Position numbers and translations under genes: made by a program. A stretch of DNA of 64,000 bases from Erinaceus europaeus. Lineage: Eukaryota > Chordata > Mammalia > Eulipotyphla > Erinaceidae. The notes beneath the pieces were generated by a model. It was not told the DNA's origin, did no database searches, and saw only the letters and a list, made by a program, of their open reading frames with translations. This document shows positions 21,770-32,374 of the stretch, one piece after another; within the stretch, counting starts at the first letter, position 1, and each line of letters opens with the position of its first letter. Location: assembly GCF_950295315.1 (NCBI RefSeq), contig NW_026647307.1, forward strand, positions 1 through 64,000, read 5' to 3'.

Positions 21770-22064
21770 GGGGTAGGTGGGGGTGCACTGGGTTTAGTGC
21801 ACATAGTATAAAAGCACAAAGACCCATGCAATTATCTTGGTTGGAGGCCCTGGCTCCTCACCTGCAGAGGGACACTTCACAAGCAGAGAAACAGGTCTAT
21901 ATCCCTCTCTATATACCCCCTCCCCTCTCAGTTTCTCTCTGTCTTAGCCATAATAAATAAATAAATGAATCAATAAATATATGGCTGCCAGCACCAGTGG
22001 ATTCACAGTGCTGGCCCTGAAACCTGGTGATAAGCCCAAAAGCAAAAAAAAAAAAAAGAAAGAA
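21770..22064 (+). repeat. SINE-A, long form
   Basis: The 3' module 'agcaccagtggattcacagt' is followed by poly(A)-GAAA repeats. Confidence 0.8.
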
Positions 22065-22149
22065 AGAAAGGAAGGAAAAATAAACAAAGAAAGAAAAGCC
22101 AAGAGAAAAAAGGGGGGAGTCAGGCACTGGTATACTTGGTTAAACACAC

Positions 22150-22338
22150 AACAATGGACAGAGAAATTGAGGGTGGGGAGGAGACAATGAGTGGGAGAGA
22201 AAGACAGACACCTGCAGACCTCCTTCACCACTTGTGAAGTGACATCCCTGCAGGTGGGGAGCTCAAACTGGGATCCCAACCCCTATCCTTGAGCTTTGTG
22301 CCATGGGTGCTTAACCGCTGCACTACCACCCAGCCCCC
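22150..22338 (-). repeat. SINE-A, antisense
   Basis: 'gacagagaaattgagggtgg' to 'ccgctgcactaccacccagc'. Confidence 0.8.
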
Positions 22339-22384
22339 AACAGTGCTTCTTCAGTAGTTCCAATTCCAATCAAAGCCAAATTAT

Positions 22385-22537
22385 CAGTGGTCTGGGAGGA
22401 AGAGGCACAGTGGATAAAGTACAGGATTCTCAGGCATGAGGTCCCAAGTTCAATCCCCAGTGCCACATATACTAGAGTAACGTGCAGATCCTCCCTGCTC
22501 CTCTCTCTCTCATTAATGAATAAATAAGATCTTTAGG
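22385..22537 (+). repeat. SINE-B
   Basis: B box 'aagttcaatcccc', tail GAATAAATAAGATCTTT. Confidence 0.8.
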
Positions 22538-22554
22538 ACAAAACAAAACTATCT

Positions 22555-22702
22555 CTGAAGATGGGTATGTTGCACCATGGAAGAAATTAGAGCTTCTAAA
22601 TTTTAGGTCCTGAGTCCAATCCCAAGCACTGTATATGCTAGAGTGCTGCTTCTGTGGCCCTCTACCACCTTCTGTAATTCATGAAATTAAAATAATTAAA
22701 AA
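22555..22702 (+). repeat. SINE-B-like, old
   Basis: 'tcctgagtccaatcccaagc' and 'tatatgctagagtgctgctt'. Confidence 0.5.
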
Positions 22703-22964
22703 ACTATATTTTACCCTCATCAGTCCGTTCTCCAGCAAGTTTACTAATGTGTTAACTCAAATTTCTTCCTCAAGCTATTTCTATTCAGGATTTGTATCAT
22801 TACTGTCTAAAGAGAAAATTGGTTTAAAGGTCATTTTTATGAAAAATTTTATGGAAATTAAGATACTTTCAAGTTTTAAAATGAAACATATCATTACAAA
22901 AATTTATTACAAATCCCTATGGGTTCAGAAATAAATATCTCTGCCAAAACCATACTGCAAAGTG

Positions 22965-23200
22965 CAAGGACCAGCGGAAGGATCCTGGTTCTGGCCCCAG
23001 CTCCCCGGACCTGCAGGAAAGGTACTTCACAAGCAGTGAAGCAGGTCTGCAGGTATCTGTCTTTCTCTCCCCCTCTGTTTTCCCCTGCTATCTCCATTTC
23101 TCTCTGTCCTATCCAACAACAATGACATCAATAACTACAACAATGTTAAACAAGGGCAACTAAAAAGGGAAAATAAATTAATTCATTTAAAAACACCATA
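22965..23200 (+). repeat. SINE-A, shared with the duplication
   Basis: 'caaggaccagcggaaggatc' head portion that copy 1 lacks, then the shared core and tail. Confidence 0.75.
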
Positions 23201-23460
23201 CTGTAATATTCTCTACTGATAGAGTCTAAGGTCCAGGGTCAGGAAAGGGTTTTCCCCCCACTTCATTTTTCTCTATTTCCTAGATTTTGAATTACATATG
23301 TATGTAGTTTTACTCAAATGTATAAGTTCTACTAAAGTGTATGTATCATTTAAATAAGCAAAGTATGTATACTCTTGTTCTCTTCAGATTATATAAATCT
23401 TTTGCCTCTTAAGTAAGCAAAGTATCATAATATTTTAAATTATAAAAAAGTAAAGGCTGC

Positions 23461-23752
23461 TGGGAGTCAGGCTGTAGCGCAACAGGTTAAGCGCAGGTGG
23501 CACAAAGCACAAGGACCTGCATAAGGATCCCGGTTCGAACCCCGCCTCCCCACCTGCAGGGGAGTCGCTTCACAGGCGGTGAAGCAGATCTGCAGGTGTC
23601 TATCTGTCTCTCCTCCTCTCTGTCTTCCCCTCCTCTCTCCATTTCTCTCTGTCCTATCCAACAATGACAACAACAATAATAACTACAACAATAAAACAAC
23701 AATGGCAACAAAAGGGAATAAATAAATAAAATAAATATAAAAAAAATAAAAA
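23461..23752 (+). repeat. SINE-A inserted after the duplication
   Basis: TSD TAAAGGCTGC at 23451-23460 and 23753-23762. The empty site is preserved once at 17567-17576. Confidence 0.97.
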
Positions 23753-23764
23753 TAAAGGCTGCCA

Positions 23765-23914
23765 CTGTCTGGGAGGTTGTGCAGTGGATAAAGCTTTGGG
23801 GTTCTTAGGTGTGAGGTCTCAAGATTGATCTCCAGCATCAGATGTGTCAGAGTGATGCTGCGGTTCTCCTTCTTCCTGTCCCCTATTTCTCTCACTAATA
23901 AATAAATCTTTAAA
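23765..23914 (+). repeat. SINE-B, duplicate of 17575-17722
   Basis: Near identical, including head and AATAAATCTTT end. Confidence 0.85.
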
Positions 23915-24414
23915 AACAAAAGTAAAACCTGAATGGGGTTGAAAGAGAATTTTGGGGTTGGAAGCCCAAAATAGCCATGTTTTTGAGTTATTTGCAGTAA
24001 ACCTTGTAGCATTTTAGGAAAAGTGGGCTGCATAACAGTTAGCATTATAATAACTGTCACAAGTCACTTTGATTTAGATATCTTAGTTTTCCCTACTTTT
24101 GGCCTTTCCACTTCCCCTACGCTTGTTTTAGCCTGCCGTAGTGTAAGTGACAGTGCAAATAATATATTTATCCCTTGCCTGCAATGGTCTCAGATTGCAG
24201 AGGAGCATCAGTAGGTAGACTTGAAGATAGGAATTTGCATTTAAAAACCACTACTTCTTAGCAAACCCCTTCTGGCACAGACACAGAGAGCCTAAACATT
24301 CAAGTTATTTCTTACTCACAGCGGAGTATAATTTCTATGTGTCCTGAGATTTTTACTTGGTCAAGAATAATGAAAAAACATTTTTAATATAAAGAAACCT
24401 TTTAAAAAGTTTTT

Positions 24415-24602
24415 TTTTTCTTTTTGCTTGGTAAGAAAGAAAGAAATGGAGATGGAAAGGGGAGATAGAGTGGAAAAAGAAAGTGAGACACATTAAGATA
24501 CTGTTTCACTGCTTGTGAAGCTTCCACCTGCAAGTGGGGATCAGGGGCTTGAACCTTGGTCCTCTCACACTATAACATGTGCAGTCACAAAGTGACCTTT
24601 AA
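24415..24602 (-). repeat. SINE-A, old, antisense
   Basis: 'ggagatggaaaggggagata' to 'aacatgtgcagtcacaaagt'. Confidence 0.7.
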
Positions 24603-24727
24603 AAAAAGATGAATATATTCATGTATTTTAGTACACCAGAGTTTCATACTTACACCAGAGTTTCATACTTACATAATTCTACTGTTGTCAACAGTTGTTT
24701 TCTCCTTTTAAATTTAAAAATGAAAAA

Positions 24728-24925
24728 ATGGGATCCAGGAGGTGGTGTAACCAGTGGAGTGCACACGTTACAATGCACAAGGACTAAGGTTCAAGCCCAA
24801 GATCCATCCAGCTGAGGAGAAGCTTCACAAGTGGTGAGGTAGCACTGCAGGTGTCTCTCTTTGTCTCCCCCTCTACATCTTCTGTTCCCTCTCAATTTCT
24901 ATCCAGGAAATAATAAATGAATAAA
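24728..24925 (+). repeat. SINE-A, older subfamily
   Basis: 'ggatccaggaggtggtgtaa' head, tail TAATAAATGAATAAA. Confidence 0.75.
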
Positions 24926-24930
24926 ATATA

Positions 24931-25170
24931 CAGGGGGCCAGCAGTGGTGCATCTGGTTAAGCACACAAATTACAGTGCATAAGGAACCAGGTTCAAGCCC
25001 TTGGTCCCCAGCTGCAGGGGGTAGGGGAAGCTTCACAAGTGGTAAAGCAAGGCTGTAGGTGGTTCTCTGTCTCTCTCCTGTTCTCTGTCTCCCTCCCCTC
25101 CGTATTTCTCTGTCTCTGTCCAATAATAAATAAATATATTAATATATATAAAAGAAAATTGACTTTAAAA
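24931..25170 (+). repeat. SINE-A, older subfamily
   Basis: 'gggggccagcagtggtgcat' head; tail AATAATAAATAAATATATT. Confidence 0.8.
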
Positions 25171-25199
25171 ATTAAATAAATGAAATAGAAAAAGTGGGG

Positions 25200-25450
25200 G
25201 AAAGAGCATGTGAGAAACATCACAGTACCTGCCATCATGCCTGGTGCTCCCATGTTGTGTTAGGGCTCAACACCAGGTCTGCAAGCATGGTGATGTGATG
25301 TGCACTCTACTGGGGGAGCAAGCTCTGGACCCCTTCGTTTATTTATTTTTATGGATAGAGCACCACTCAGAACTTCTGTATGCTGGGGATCAATCTTGGG
25401 GCCTTATGCATGTGCAGTATAAAATTTACAAATAAGCTACCTCTCAGTTC
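25200..25450 (-). repeat. Two old antisense SINE fragments
   Basis: 'tttatttatttttatggata' followed by 'tggggatcaatcttggggcc' resembles antisense SINE-B; the left half is too decayed to place. Confidence 0.4.
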
Positions 25451-25631
25451 AATGCTTATGATTTTGAGATAGAGACCTAAGCATAGATCTACCATCCACT
25501 GAACTTGGCTTGCTGTGTCTGTGTTACTGTTCAGTGGTGCCAGGAATCAATCCCAGGGACTCCCATATGTAAGGCATGTGCAGAATGACTCTTTGAACAG
25601 TTGTTAAGTGATTCTACTAAATAAATCTTAT

Positions 25632-25772
25632 CTGCAGTGTCCTTAGAGGTGGTGCAGTGAATAAGACATTGGACTCTCAAGCATGAAGTTCTGAGTTTAA
25701 TCTCTGGCATTCCATAGGTCACAGTGATGCTCTGGTTCTTCCCTCACACCTTCTCATTAACAAATAAATCTT
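25632..25772 (+). repeat. SINE-B
   Basis: 'agaggtggtgcagtgaataa' to AACAAATAAATCTTT. Confidence 0.8.
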
Positions 25773-26050
25773 TTTTTTTTTCCTTTCCATTTTGTTGCAC
25801 TTGTTGTTTTATCATTATTATGGTTATTATTATTGTTATTGATGTCATTGTGGATAGGACAGACAGAAATTGAGAGAGGAGGGGAAGATAGAGGGTGAGA
25901 GAAAGATAAGACATCTGCAAACCTGATTCACCACTTATGAAGAGACAACCTGCAGGTGGGGAGCCAGGAACTCAACCCAGGTTCCTTGCACCAATCCTTG
26001 TGATTTGCACCACCTGCACTCAACCTCCTGCACTACCACCTGACCCCCAC
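25773..26050 (-). repeat. SINE-A, antisense, inserted at the SINE-B terminator
   Basis: 'ccattttgttgcacttgttg' to 'cctgcactaccacctgaccc'. Confidence 0.82.
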
Positions 26051-26070
26051 CTTTCTTTTTTTCTTTTATT

Positions 26071-26071
<1 letters not shown>

Positions 26072-26108
<37 letters not shown>
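26072..26108. repeat. (TA)n microsatellite
   Basis: About 17 uninterrupted AT units. Confidence 0.95.
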
Positions 26109-26109
<1 letters not shown>

Positions 26110-26399
26110 CCTGCATTCTTCTGGTATTTTGCTGTTGACACGTCTTTCTCTATAATCTTCTGGTAAAGCCTATCTCGAAGCACATGCAGAGCGATTTCTT
26201 TGTTTTTTATCTGGGAGCATCCTTGCTGGCATTCAACTACAAGCCCTGGAAAATTACCAAGACCAAAGACAGATGGGAGTTCCCACAAGGCAAACTAAAA
26301 CAGAACCAAGATATTTAAGACAAGCAAACATGAATCAGGAAATTACTACAAAATGTTAAGAACATTTTAGATTTAACAGGCTTTAGAAATGATACCTAA
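26109..26399. other. Single-copy intergenic sequence
   Basis: The minus strand is open for 72 codons (26070-26288), partly over the TA repeat. No homology recognised. Confidence 0.35.
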
Positions 26400-26620
26400 G
26401 GGAGCCAGAAGGTAGCACAGTGGGCTAAGCCCACATGGCACAAAGAGCAAGGACCATTTAGGATCCTGGTTCAAGCCCCCTGCTCCCCACCTGCAGTGGA
26501 GTCACTTCACAGGTAGTAAAGCAGGTCTGCAGGTGTCTCTCTGTCTCTATTCCTCTCTATCTCCCCCTTCTCTCTCAATTTATCTTTGTCGCTATCCAAT
26601 AACAACAAAAAAAAAAGAAA
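26400..26620 (+). repeat. SINE-A
   Basis: 'ggagccagaaggtagcacag' head. Confidence 0.82.
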
Positions 26621-26639
26621 GAAAGAAAAGAAATGATAC

Positions 26640-26755
26640 ATAGATTGCTATATGGAAAACTGGGAATTGTTATGCAAGTACAAACTATTGTATTTACTGT
26701 GGAATGTAAAACATTAATTCCCCAATAAAGAAATTAAAAAGAAAAAGAGAGAAAG
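26640..26755 (+). repeat. Family C retroposon 3' end
   Basis: 'gttatgcaagtacaaactat' to 'ccccaataaagaaattaaaa'. Confidence 0.65.
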
Positions 26756-26784
26756 AAAGGAAGAAATGATACCTAGCTTAAGAT

Positions 26785-27110
26785 GGTAATAACACCAATG
26801 TGTCCTGGAGCTCAGCTTCCCCAGAGACCCACCCTGCTGGGGAAAGAGAGAGGCAGACTGGGAGTGTGGACAGACCAGTCAATGCCCGTGTTCAGCGGGG
26901 AAGCAATTACAGGGGCCAGACCTTCTACCTTCTGCAACCCACAATGACCCTGGGTCCATGCTCCCAGAGGGCTAGAGAATGGGAAAGCTATCAGGGGAGG
27001 GAGTGGGATATGGAGATTGGGCGGTGGGAATTGTGTGGAGTTGTACCCCTCCTACCCTATGGTTTTGTTAATTAATCCTTTCTTAAATAAAAAAAATTTA
27101 AAAAAAAAAG
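26785..27110 (+). repeat. L1 3' end, 5' truncated
   Basis: Close to the 3' UTR of the L1 at 43-51 kb, ending TTCTTAAATAAAAAAAATTT. Confidence 0.88.
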
Positions 27111-27134
27111 ATGGTAATAACTGTTGACTCACCT

Positions 27135-27245
27135 GTAAAGAAGGAAGCTTCACAGGCGGTTAAGCAGTGCTGTTGGTGTCTTTCTCTCTACCTCCCCCTA
27201 CGATCTCAGTTTCTCTGTCTTTATTCAATAAACATGTAAACTAAA
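27135..27245 (+). repeat. SINE-A, 5' truncated
   Basis: Starts at the core 'aagcttcacaggcggttaag'. Confidence 0.7.
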
Positions 27246-27699
27246 ATAAATCTTGAAAAAATACTTGTAAATCGTTGCTCTGATACTGATATCTTGAGGT
27301 GTTTCCTATATGAAGGCTGAATGTAGCAACACCTATGGATGAGGATGATTCTTTCTCCAAGTTCTGCCTCCCAATCCCACCCCAGCACATTCATTTACTT
27401 TCAAAGATCAACATACAGCAGGGTATTGTGACCCAAATGTAGACACACACCTTGTCTGGCTCAAGGGAACTAAGTCAGCTTGACCCATTTCAATCACAAA
27501 TACAGAGATGTTGAAAATAACTTATATAGAGAGACCAATGCAAAGAAGCTACCCTGTGTCTTAAAAAAATTATAGTGAGTGTTCTTTCCTTTGCCTTGGT
27601 TCTAAATTTGTTGAATTTGGATTTTAAATGGGCCTGGCCTACTGTTGAGTCCAGTTACCCGCCTAAATCTAGGTGCAGGTTGTCTGTTTCTTAAAAAGA
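27246..27699. other. Single-copy intergenic sequence
   Basis: Nothing recognised. Confidence 0.4.
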
Positions 27700-27762
27700 A
27701 AACATAACATAACATACGTTAATTAAAAACATAACATAACATAAGTAACATACATAACATAA
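27700..27762. repeat. (AACAT)n imperfect pentamer repeat
   Basis: 'aacataacataacata' occurs in two blocks separated by 'cgttaattaaaa'. Confidence 0.85.
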
Positions 27763-28080
27763 CTTTTTTATTCATGAGAGAGAATGAGAGTATCATTCTG
27801 GCACATGCAATGCCAGCAATCAAACTCAGGACCAGAAGGTGCTGCAGGGGGTAAAGCACATGCTTTGCATAGCATGTGGCTGGGGGTCTGACCCTGCACA
27901 CTGCAAGTGAAAACACAGGCAGGCAATGGGCGGGACTCCTTGCATAGAGGAGCAGTGCTTTGCATGTCTCCCTCTCTTAAAGGATACAGAATGGAGACTG
28001 GCAGGGAGGCTTCTCAGCTGTCCCATGCAGGTGCAAGGTTCTGGGTGGGATTGATCCCCAGGCACACTATTTGAGAAAAA
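27763..28080. repeat. Old SINE-B fragments in opposite orientations
   Basis: An antisense tail piece (27763-27835) is followed by sense pieces with 'gggggtctgaccctgcacac' and 'tgggtgggattgatccccag'. Confidence 0.45.
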
Positions 28081-28164
28081 ATTTTAAAAAGACTTTGTAT
28101 TATTTAAAAGATTTACAGTTAAGAGAACAATATTACCATGATTTTATTCAAAAAAGCCAATCTG

Positions 28165-28265
28165 CAGCCCTGGAGGCTGGCAGAGTGGTTGGAGTTTTGG
28201 ACTCAAGCATGAGGTCCTGAATTCTACCTCCAGTATCACATGTTCCAGACTGATGCTATAGTGTG

Positions 28266-28304
<39 letters not shown>

Positions 28305-28345
28305 CTCCCTTTCTCCCTCACTGATTAATAAATCTTTTAAAAGAG
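28165..28345 (+). repeat. SINE-B with internal (CT)n expansion
   Basis: The CT-rich spacer has grown to about 19 TC units at 28266-28303 before ATTAATAAATCTTTT. Confidence 0.85.
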
Positions 28346-28504
28346 CTTCATCATATGTAGAACCAGAGTTCAGACAGACCTGGGACCCCACACATACAAA
28401 TCCAGATCTCTTGCCACTGAACCGCCTCCCAGGTTGCATTAACTGGCTCTTTAAAAGATTATAATTATTTATATGTGTGTACATATATTTTATAATCTTT
28501 TTTG

Positions 28505-28612
28505 AAAAAATATGGTATGCCTCATGAATCTGTGTGTAATCCTTGAGCAGGGGCCATGCTAATCTTCTATGTATCATGCCAATTTTAGTATATGTACTAC
28601 GGAAACTAGGAC
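28505..28612 (-). pseudogene. U6 snRNA pseudogene
   Basis: Read on the minus strand this matches U6 from its 5' end (diverged) through 'catatactaaaattgg', 'agaagattagcatggccc', 'ctgctcaaggatt' to 'ccatatttttt'. Most of the length is alignable to U6 with many substitutions, including in the 5' stem and around the ACAGA box (ACATAGA). Not a functional snRNA. Confidence 0.9.
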
Positions 28613-28657
28613 TATATTATAATCTTATTTAAAAAAGTGTTAAGAGATGGAGACAGT

Positions 28658-28945
28658 TGGAGTCAGGCAGTGGCACAGCGGGTTAAGCGCACATGGCGCA
28701 AAGCTCATGGACCAGAGGAAAGATCACGGTTCTAGCCCCTGGCTCCCCACCTGCCCGGGAGTCCCTTCACAGGTGGTGAAGCAGGTCTGCAGGTGTCTGT
28801 CTTTCTCTCCCCCTCTATGTCTTCTCCTCTTCTCTCCATTTCTCTCTGTCCTATCCAACAACAATGACATTAATCACCACACAATGTTAAGCAACAAGGG
28901 CAACAAAATGGAAAAATAAATAAAAATAAACAAGAGTGGAAAATA
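28658..28945 (+). repeat. SINE-A
   Basis: 'ggagtcaggcagtggcacag' head, full length. Confidence 0.85.
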
Positions 28946-29044
28946 ATAGACAAGGAAAAAAAAGAAAGGAAGACAATGAGACCTTGGTGACAACAACAAC
29001 AACAAAAATAAAATAAACTATTTATACTTTAGAATTGCAAAATG

Positions 29045-29155
29045 GCTAGGGCAATGGCTCTGTAGGCATTAAGTCCTGAATTCAATCCCCAGATTTGCAT
29101 GTGCCATAGTCATGCTCTGCTTCTCTTTTTTGTATTAACAAATAACATTTTTCCT
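29045..29155 (+). repeat. SINE-B, short
   Basis: 'agggcaatggctctgtaggc' to 'tattaacaaataacattttt'. Confidence 0.6.
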
Positions 29156-29189
29156 TTTTTTAATTTCCTTTTTTAAATTTCATTTAAAA

Positions 29190-29520
29190 AAAAAAAAACC
29201 GTGGTTCCTGCCTGGTTCCCACCCAGCTCCAAGATCAGCTGCTGCCTGGCTCTGTGGGGCTCCTAGTGCAGCTCCCACCTGCCAGCATCCTGGCTGCCCC
29301 ATTGTGTGAGTAGGCAGATTGCAGTCTCCCCAGGACTGTCCCCACAGACACAAGAACCCCAGGCGACCCCTGCCCACCCCCCACCACACACGGAGCCCTG
29401 CCAGGCCCAGGCCACCGGGATGAGGGGGGTTAGGGGTGGGTGTTGGCAGTGCCCTCTAGGACCAGCAGGTTGCAAAGTGCCAGACCCTCAGCCCAGACCC
29501 AATCCACAGCCTGGGCCCAG
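29190..29520. other. GC-rich flank of block B, not shared with block A
   Basis: Begins after an A-run and is C-rich. Frames are open on both strands, as expected from composition; no homology recognised. Confidence 0.4.
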
Positions 29521-30343
29521 GGCTCAACAAGGGTTGGGGCCAGCTGGCTTGGGGCACCCCTCTGAAATGCATGTCTCTTCCAAAAGAGGCAGAGAAAACA
29601 CTCCAGTTCTAGTAGTGCGAGGAGACCCCCAACCTGGACCCTCACCCCGTGCCCCAGCCTCCTTCACCCTAATTTGGGAGCTTGGCTCGCCATGTTGCCC
29701 CAGATCAAACTCGAAGTTCAGGATTCCAAACAGCCGTCCCCCAAGGACCTCGTCGTGGGCCACACCGAGAGGAAGGACAGCGGGTGCACATTTCGGGTGG
29801 GCGGACACGAGGAAAGTTTTCTGGGCCTGGCTGCTCCTGAAGCCAGGTCAGTGGGTTCCGGGGTCCCCTCCTGCCCGGGCGTTTGGGATGGGCGGGAGGC
29901 GCACTGCCTGGACTCCAGCTGTGCTGGCAGGTCCTCACCCTCAGGGCACTTGGAGCCACCAGCACTGACACACTGGGTGAGGCCCAGGGACCTAGGACCC
30001 CTCTCCTGGCAGGAAGGAAAGGGAAGGCCTGCTGCCCAAACTTTGGCGGGGTCCCTATGCTCGCACTCAAGGAAGCCAAAAGCAGCAAGATCTGGGGGCA
30101 CGCAGCCACCCTTCCAGGTTGTCCCTGCCAGAGGTGCGGGGTCTGGGGGCTCGCGGACACCTCCCCTGGGTGCGCCCCTGCCTTGGGTGTGCATGGCTCC
30201 ATCTCGGGGAGCGCCCTGCTCAAGGCCGCTGGGTGCTGGAGGTTTGGGGGGGGTGCGCAGCCACCTCTAAGGGGTGCGCCTGTCCCGGGGTACTGGGTCC
30301 GGGGGCGCTAGCCCCTCTGCGGCTGTACCCCGACTTCGCCCCT
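29521..30343. repeat. GC-rich duplicated block B (partner 17964-18794)
   Basis: Collinear with block A from 'ggctcaacaagggttgg' to 'cgacttcgcccct'. Shows many C-to-T and G-to-A changes relative to A, consistent with CpG decay. Confidence 0.93.
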
Positions 30344-30680
30344 AAAGGTAACCCGGAAATTGGGAGAAGATACCTGGATGTCACAAAATTGACAAGAGAC
30401 TGATAACAAATGACAATAAATCAATCATATGACTCAACAATAACAACAAAACAATTAAACCCATTATTAAATCACTAATAAAAATAGGAAAAAAAAACAA
30501 CCAATGTTCCTCCCTCACCAAGTGTACAGAGAACATGTTTTCTTTAGTATTTGTGTTAAGCTAGCTAGACTAAACTCTTTTCTAAATATACTACAGAATG
30601 AATGTGGAGCTTCAGAAAGTTACTAAGAAGGTAGCTAGCAGATAGTGTGCTTCTGTGTTTTTATAGATTTTTTCTCTTGC
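30344..30680. other. AT-rich unique sequence after block B
   Basis: 'cctaaaggtaacccggaaat' marks the junction. No coding signal. Confidence 0.4.
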
Positions 30681-30835
30681 TTTCTTTAAATTAGTGATTT
30701 AATAATGATTAAGAAGATTGTGGGATAAGAGGAGTACAATCCCATACAATTCCAGTCACCAGAGTTCCCTATACCCTCCCCTCCACTGGAAGGTTCCCTA
30801 ATCCTTATCCCTCTGGGAGAATGGACAAAAGATTT
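30681..30835 (-). repeat. Old L1 3' end, antisense
   Basis: 'taataatgattaagaagatt', 'gggataagaggagtacaatc', 'tccctctgggagaatggac'. Confidence 0.75.
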
Positions 30836-30837
30836 CT

Positions 30838-31165
30838 TCTTTTTGCCTCCAGGCTTATAGTTGGGGCTTGGTGCCTTCACTATAGTCCACTGATCCTGGA
30901 GGTCATTATTTCCCATTCTTTTGTCCTAGTTGTTACTGCTGTGGTTATTGTTGCCATTGCTATTGTTGTTGGATAGGACAGACAGAAACAGAGAGGACAG
31001 GAAAACAGAGACTGAAAAGGAGAGCAACACCTACAGTCCTGCTTCACCACTTGTGAAGTGACCCCCCTGCAGGTGGGGAGCCAGGGGTTCCAACCAGGAT
31101 CCTTAGGCCAGTCTTTGCACCTTGTACTGTGTGCACATAATCCACTGCACTACCGCCAGGCCCTG
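30838..31165 (-). repeat. SINE-A, long form, antisense
   Basis: Contains the antisense 3' module 'gtccactgatcctggaggtc' and head 'ccactgcactaccgccaggc'. Confidence 0.85.
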
Positions 31166-31187
31166 AATTTGCTTTATATTTATATAA

Positions 31188-31222
31188 ATCTTATATATAT
31201 ATATATATATACATATATATAA
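31188..31222. repeat. (TA)n microsatellite
   Basis: Interrupted TA run. Confidence 0.9.
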
Positions 31223-31345
31223 CACTTGTTAATTATTTACAAGATGCCTTCAAATTCTTCTATTAAATTTTTATTTATTCATTTATCCTTTTGTTGCCCT
31301 TGTTGTTTCAAATTCTTAATAACAGCTGATCCTATTATTAATATT

Positions 31346-31590
31346 CTCAAATGTGTACAAAGAGAGGAAAGGCTACGTAACTAAGAAAGACTACTAACCA
31401 CAGTCCAGAAACATTTTTTTCATTATGGGACTATATCAATTCACATCTAGACCATCCCCAAACTGCAGTGTTGTTTCCTCTGATGTCTGCACATTGGCTT
31501 CCATATAGTGTCTACAAGGATATGTACACTGAATTGTTACTGTTTACCTGTTTGCTACAGATTTAAAGATTCTTTTAAGTTCTTTTTTTA
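31346..31590. repeat. Unclassified repeat, part 1 (partner 63318-63545)
   Basis: 'tatagtgtctacaaggatat', 'tgttactgtttacctgtttg' and 'agatttaaagattcttttaa' recur at 63 kb with about 15-20% divergence by eye. Confidence 0.8.
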
Positions 31591-31858
31591 AATATTTATT
31601 TCCTTTTGTTGCCCTTGTTTAATTGTTGTAGTTACTATTGTTGTTGTTATTGTTGCCCTTGTTGGATAGGACAGAGAAATAGAGAGAGGAGGGAAAGACA
31701 GAGAGGGGAGAGAAATATAGACACCTGCAGACCTATTTCACAGCCCGTGAAGCCACTCCACTGTAGGTGGGGACTTGGGGGCTCAAACCGGGATCCTTAG
31801 GCCAGTCCTTGTGCTTTGTGCCATGTGTGCTAAACCCACTGGGCTACCGCCCAACTCC
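31591..31858 (-). repeat. SINE-A inserted in the unclassified repeat
   Basis: 'tttccttttgttgcccttgt' to 'actgggctaccgcccaactc'; AGATTCTTT flanks on both sides. Confidence 0.82.
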
Positions 31859-31884
31859 AAGATTCTTTAAATGTGCTTTTAAAA

Positions 31885-32180
31885 TATATATATATATATA
31901 TATATTTTTTATTTTCTCTTTTTTGCCCGGGTTCATTTTTATTGTTGCAGTTATTACTGTAATTATTGATGTCATTGTTAAAAATGACAGAGAGAAATGG
32001 ACAGAGGAGGGGAAGACAGCGGGGGTGGGAATAAAGATAGACACCTGCAGACCTGCTTCAACATCTGTGAAGGACTCCCCTGCAGGTGGGGAACCTGGGG
32101 CTCTAACAGGGATCCTTAGGCAGGTCCTTGTGCTTCGTGCCACCTGCGTTTAACCTGCTGCACTACCGCCCAGCTCCTCC
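31885..32180 (-). repeat. SINE-A, second insertion
   Basis: Starts after a (TA)n run; head 'ctgctgcactaccgcccagc'; followed by AGATTCTTTTAACTT, which resumes the host repeat. Confidence 0.82.
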
Positions 32181-32182
32181 AG

Positions 32183-32345
32183 ATTCTTTTAACTTTTTTC
32201 TCTCAACATCATTGTTTATTTATTTTTTTTAATGTTTTGTGTTTTGTTTTCCTCACCAGGGTTATTTCTGGGTATTGGTGCCTGCACAAGGAATCTATCA
32301 TATTTTACATATTAATTTGCTTTTGTTACAAAAGGCTTGGTTATA
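32183..32345. repeat. Unclassified repeat, part 2 (partner 63545-63690)
   Basis: Shares an embedded antisense SINE fragment ('tgcctgcacaaggaatc') and then 'acatattaatttgcttttgt' with the 63-kb copy. Confidence 0.8.
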
Positions 32346-32374
32346 AAATCCTGCGCCTGGTAGAGCCTAGCTTA

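Larger units (their letters stand above)
22991..24160. repeat. Local duplication, copy 2 (partner 17108-17963)
   Basis: Same order as copy 1, plus a SINE-A at 23461-23752. After 24160 the sequences diverge completely, whereas copy 1 continues into GC-rich block A. Confidence 0.93.

Noticed and set aside
27700..27762. CRISPR-like repeat spacing
   Set aside because: Simple pentamer satellite in a mammalian genome, without spacers or cas genes.
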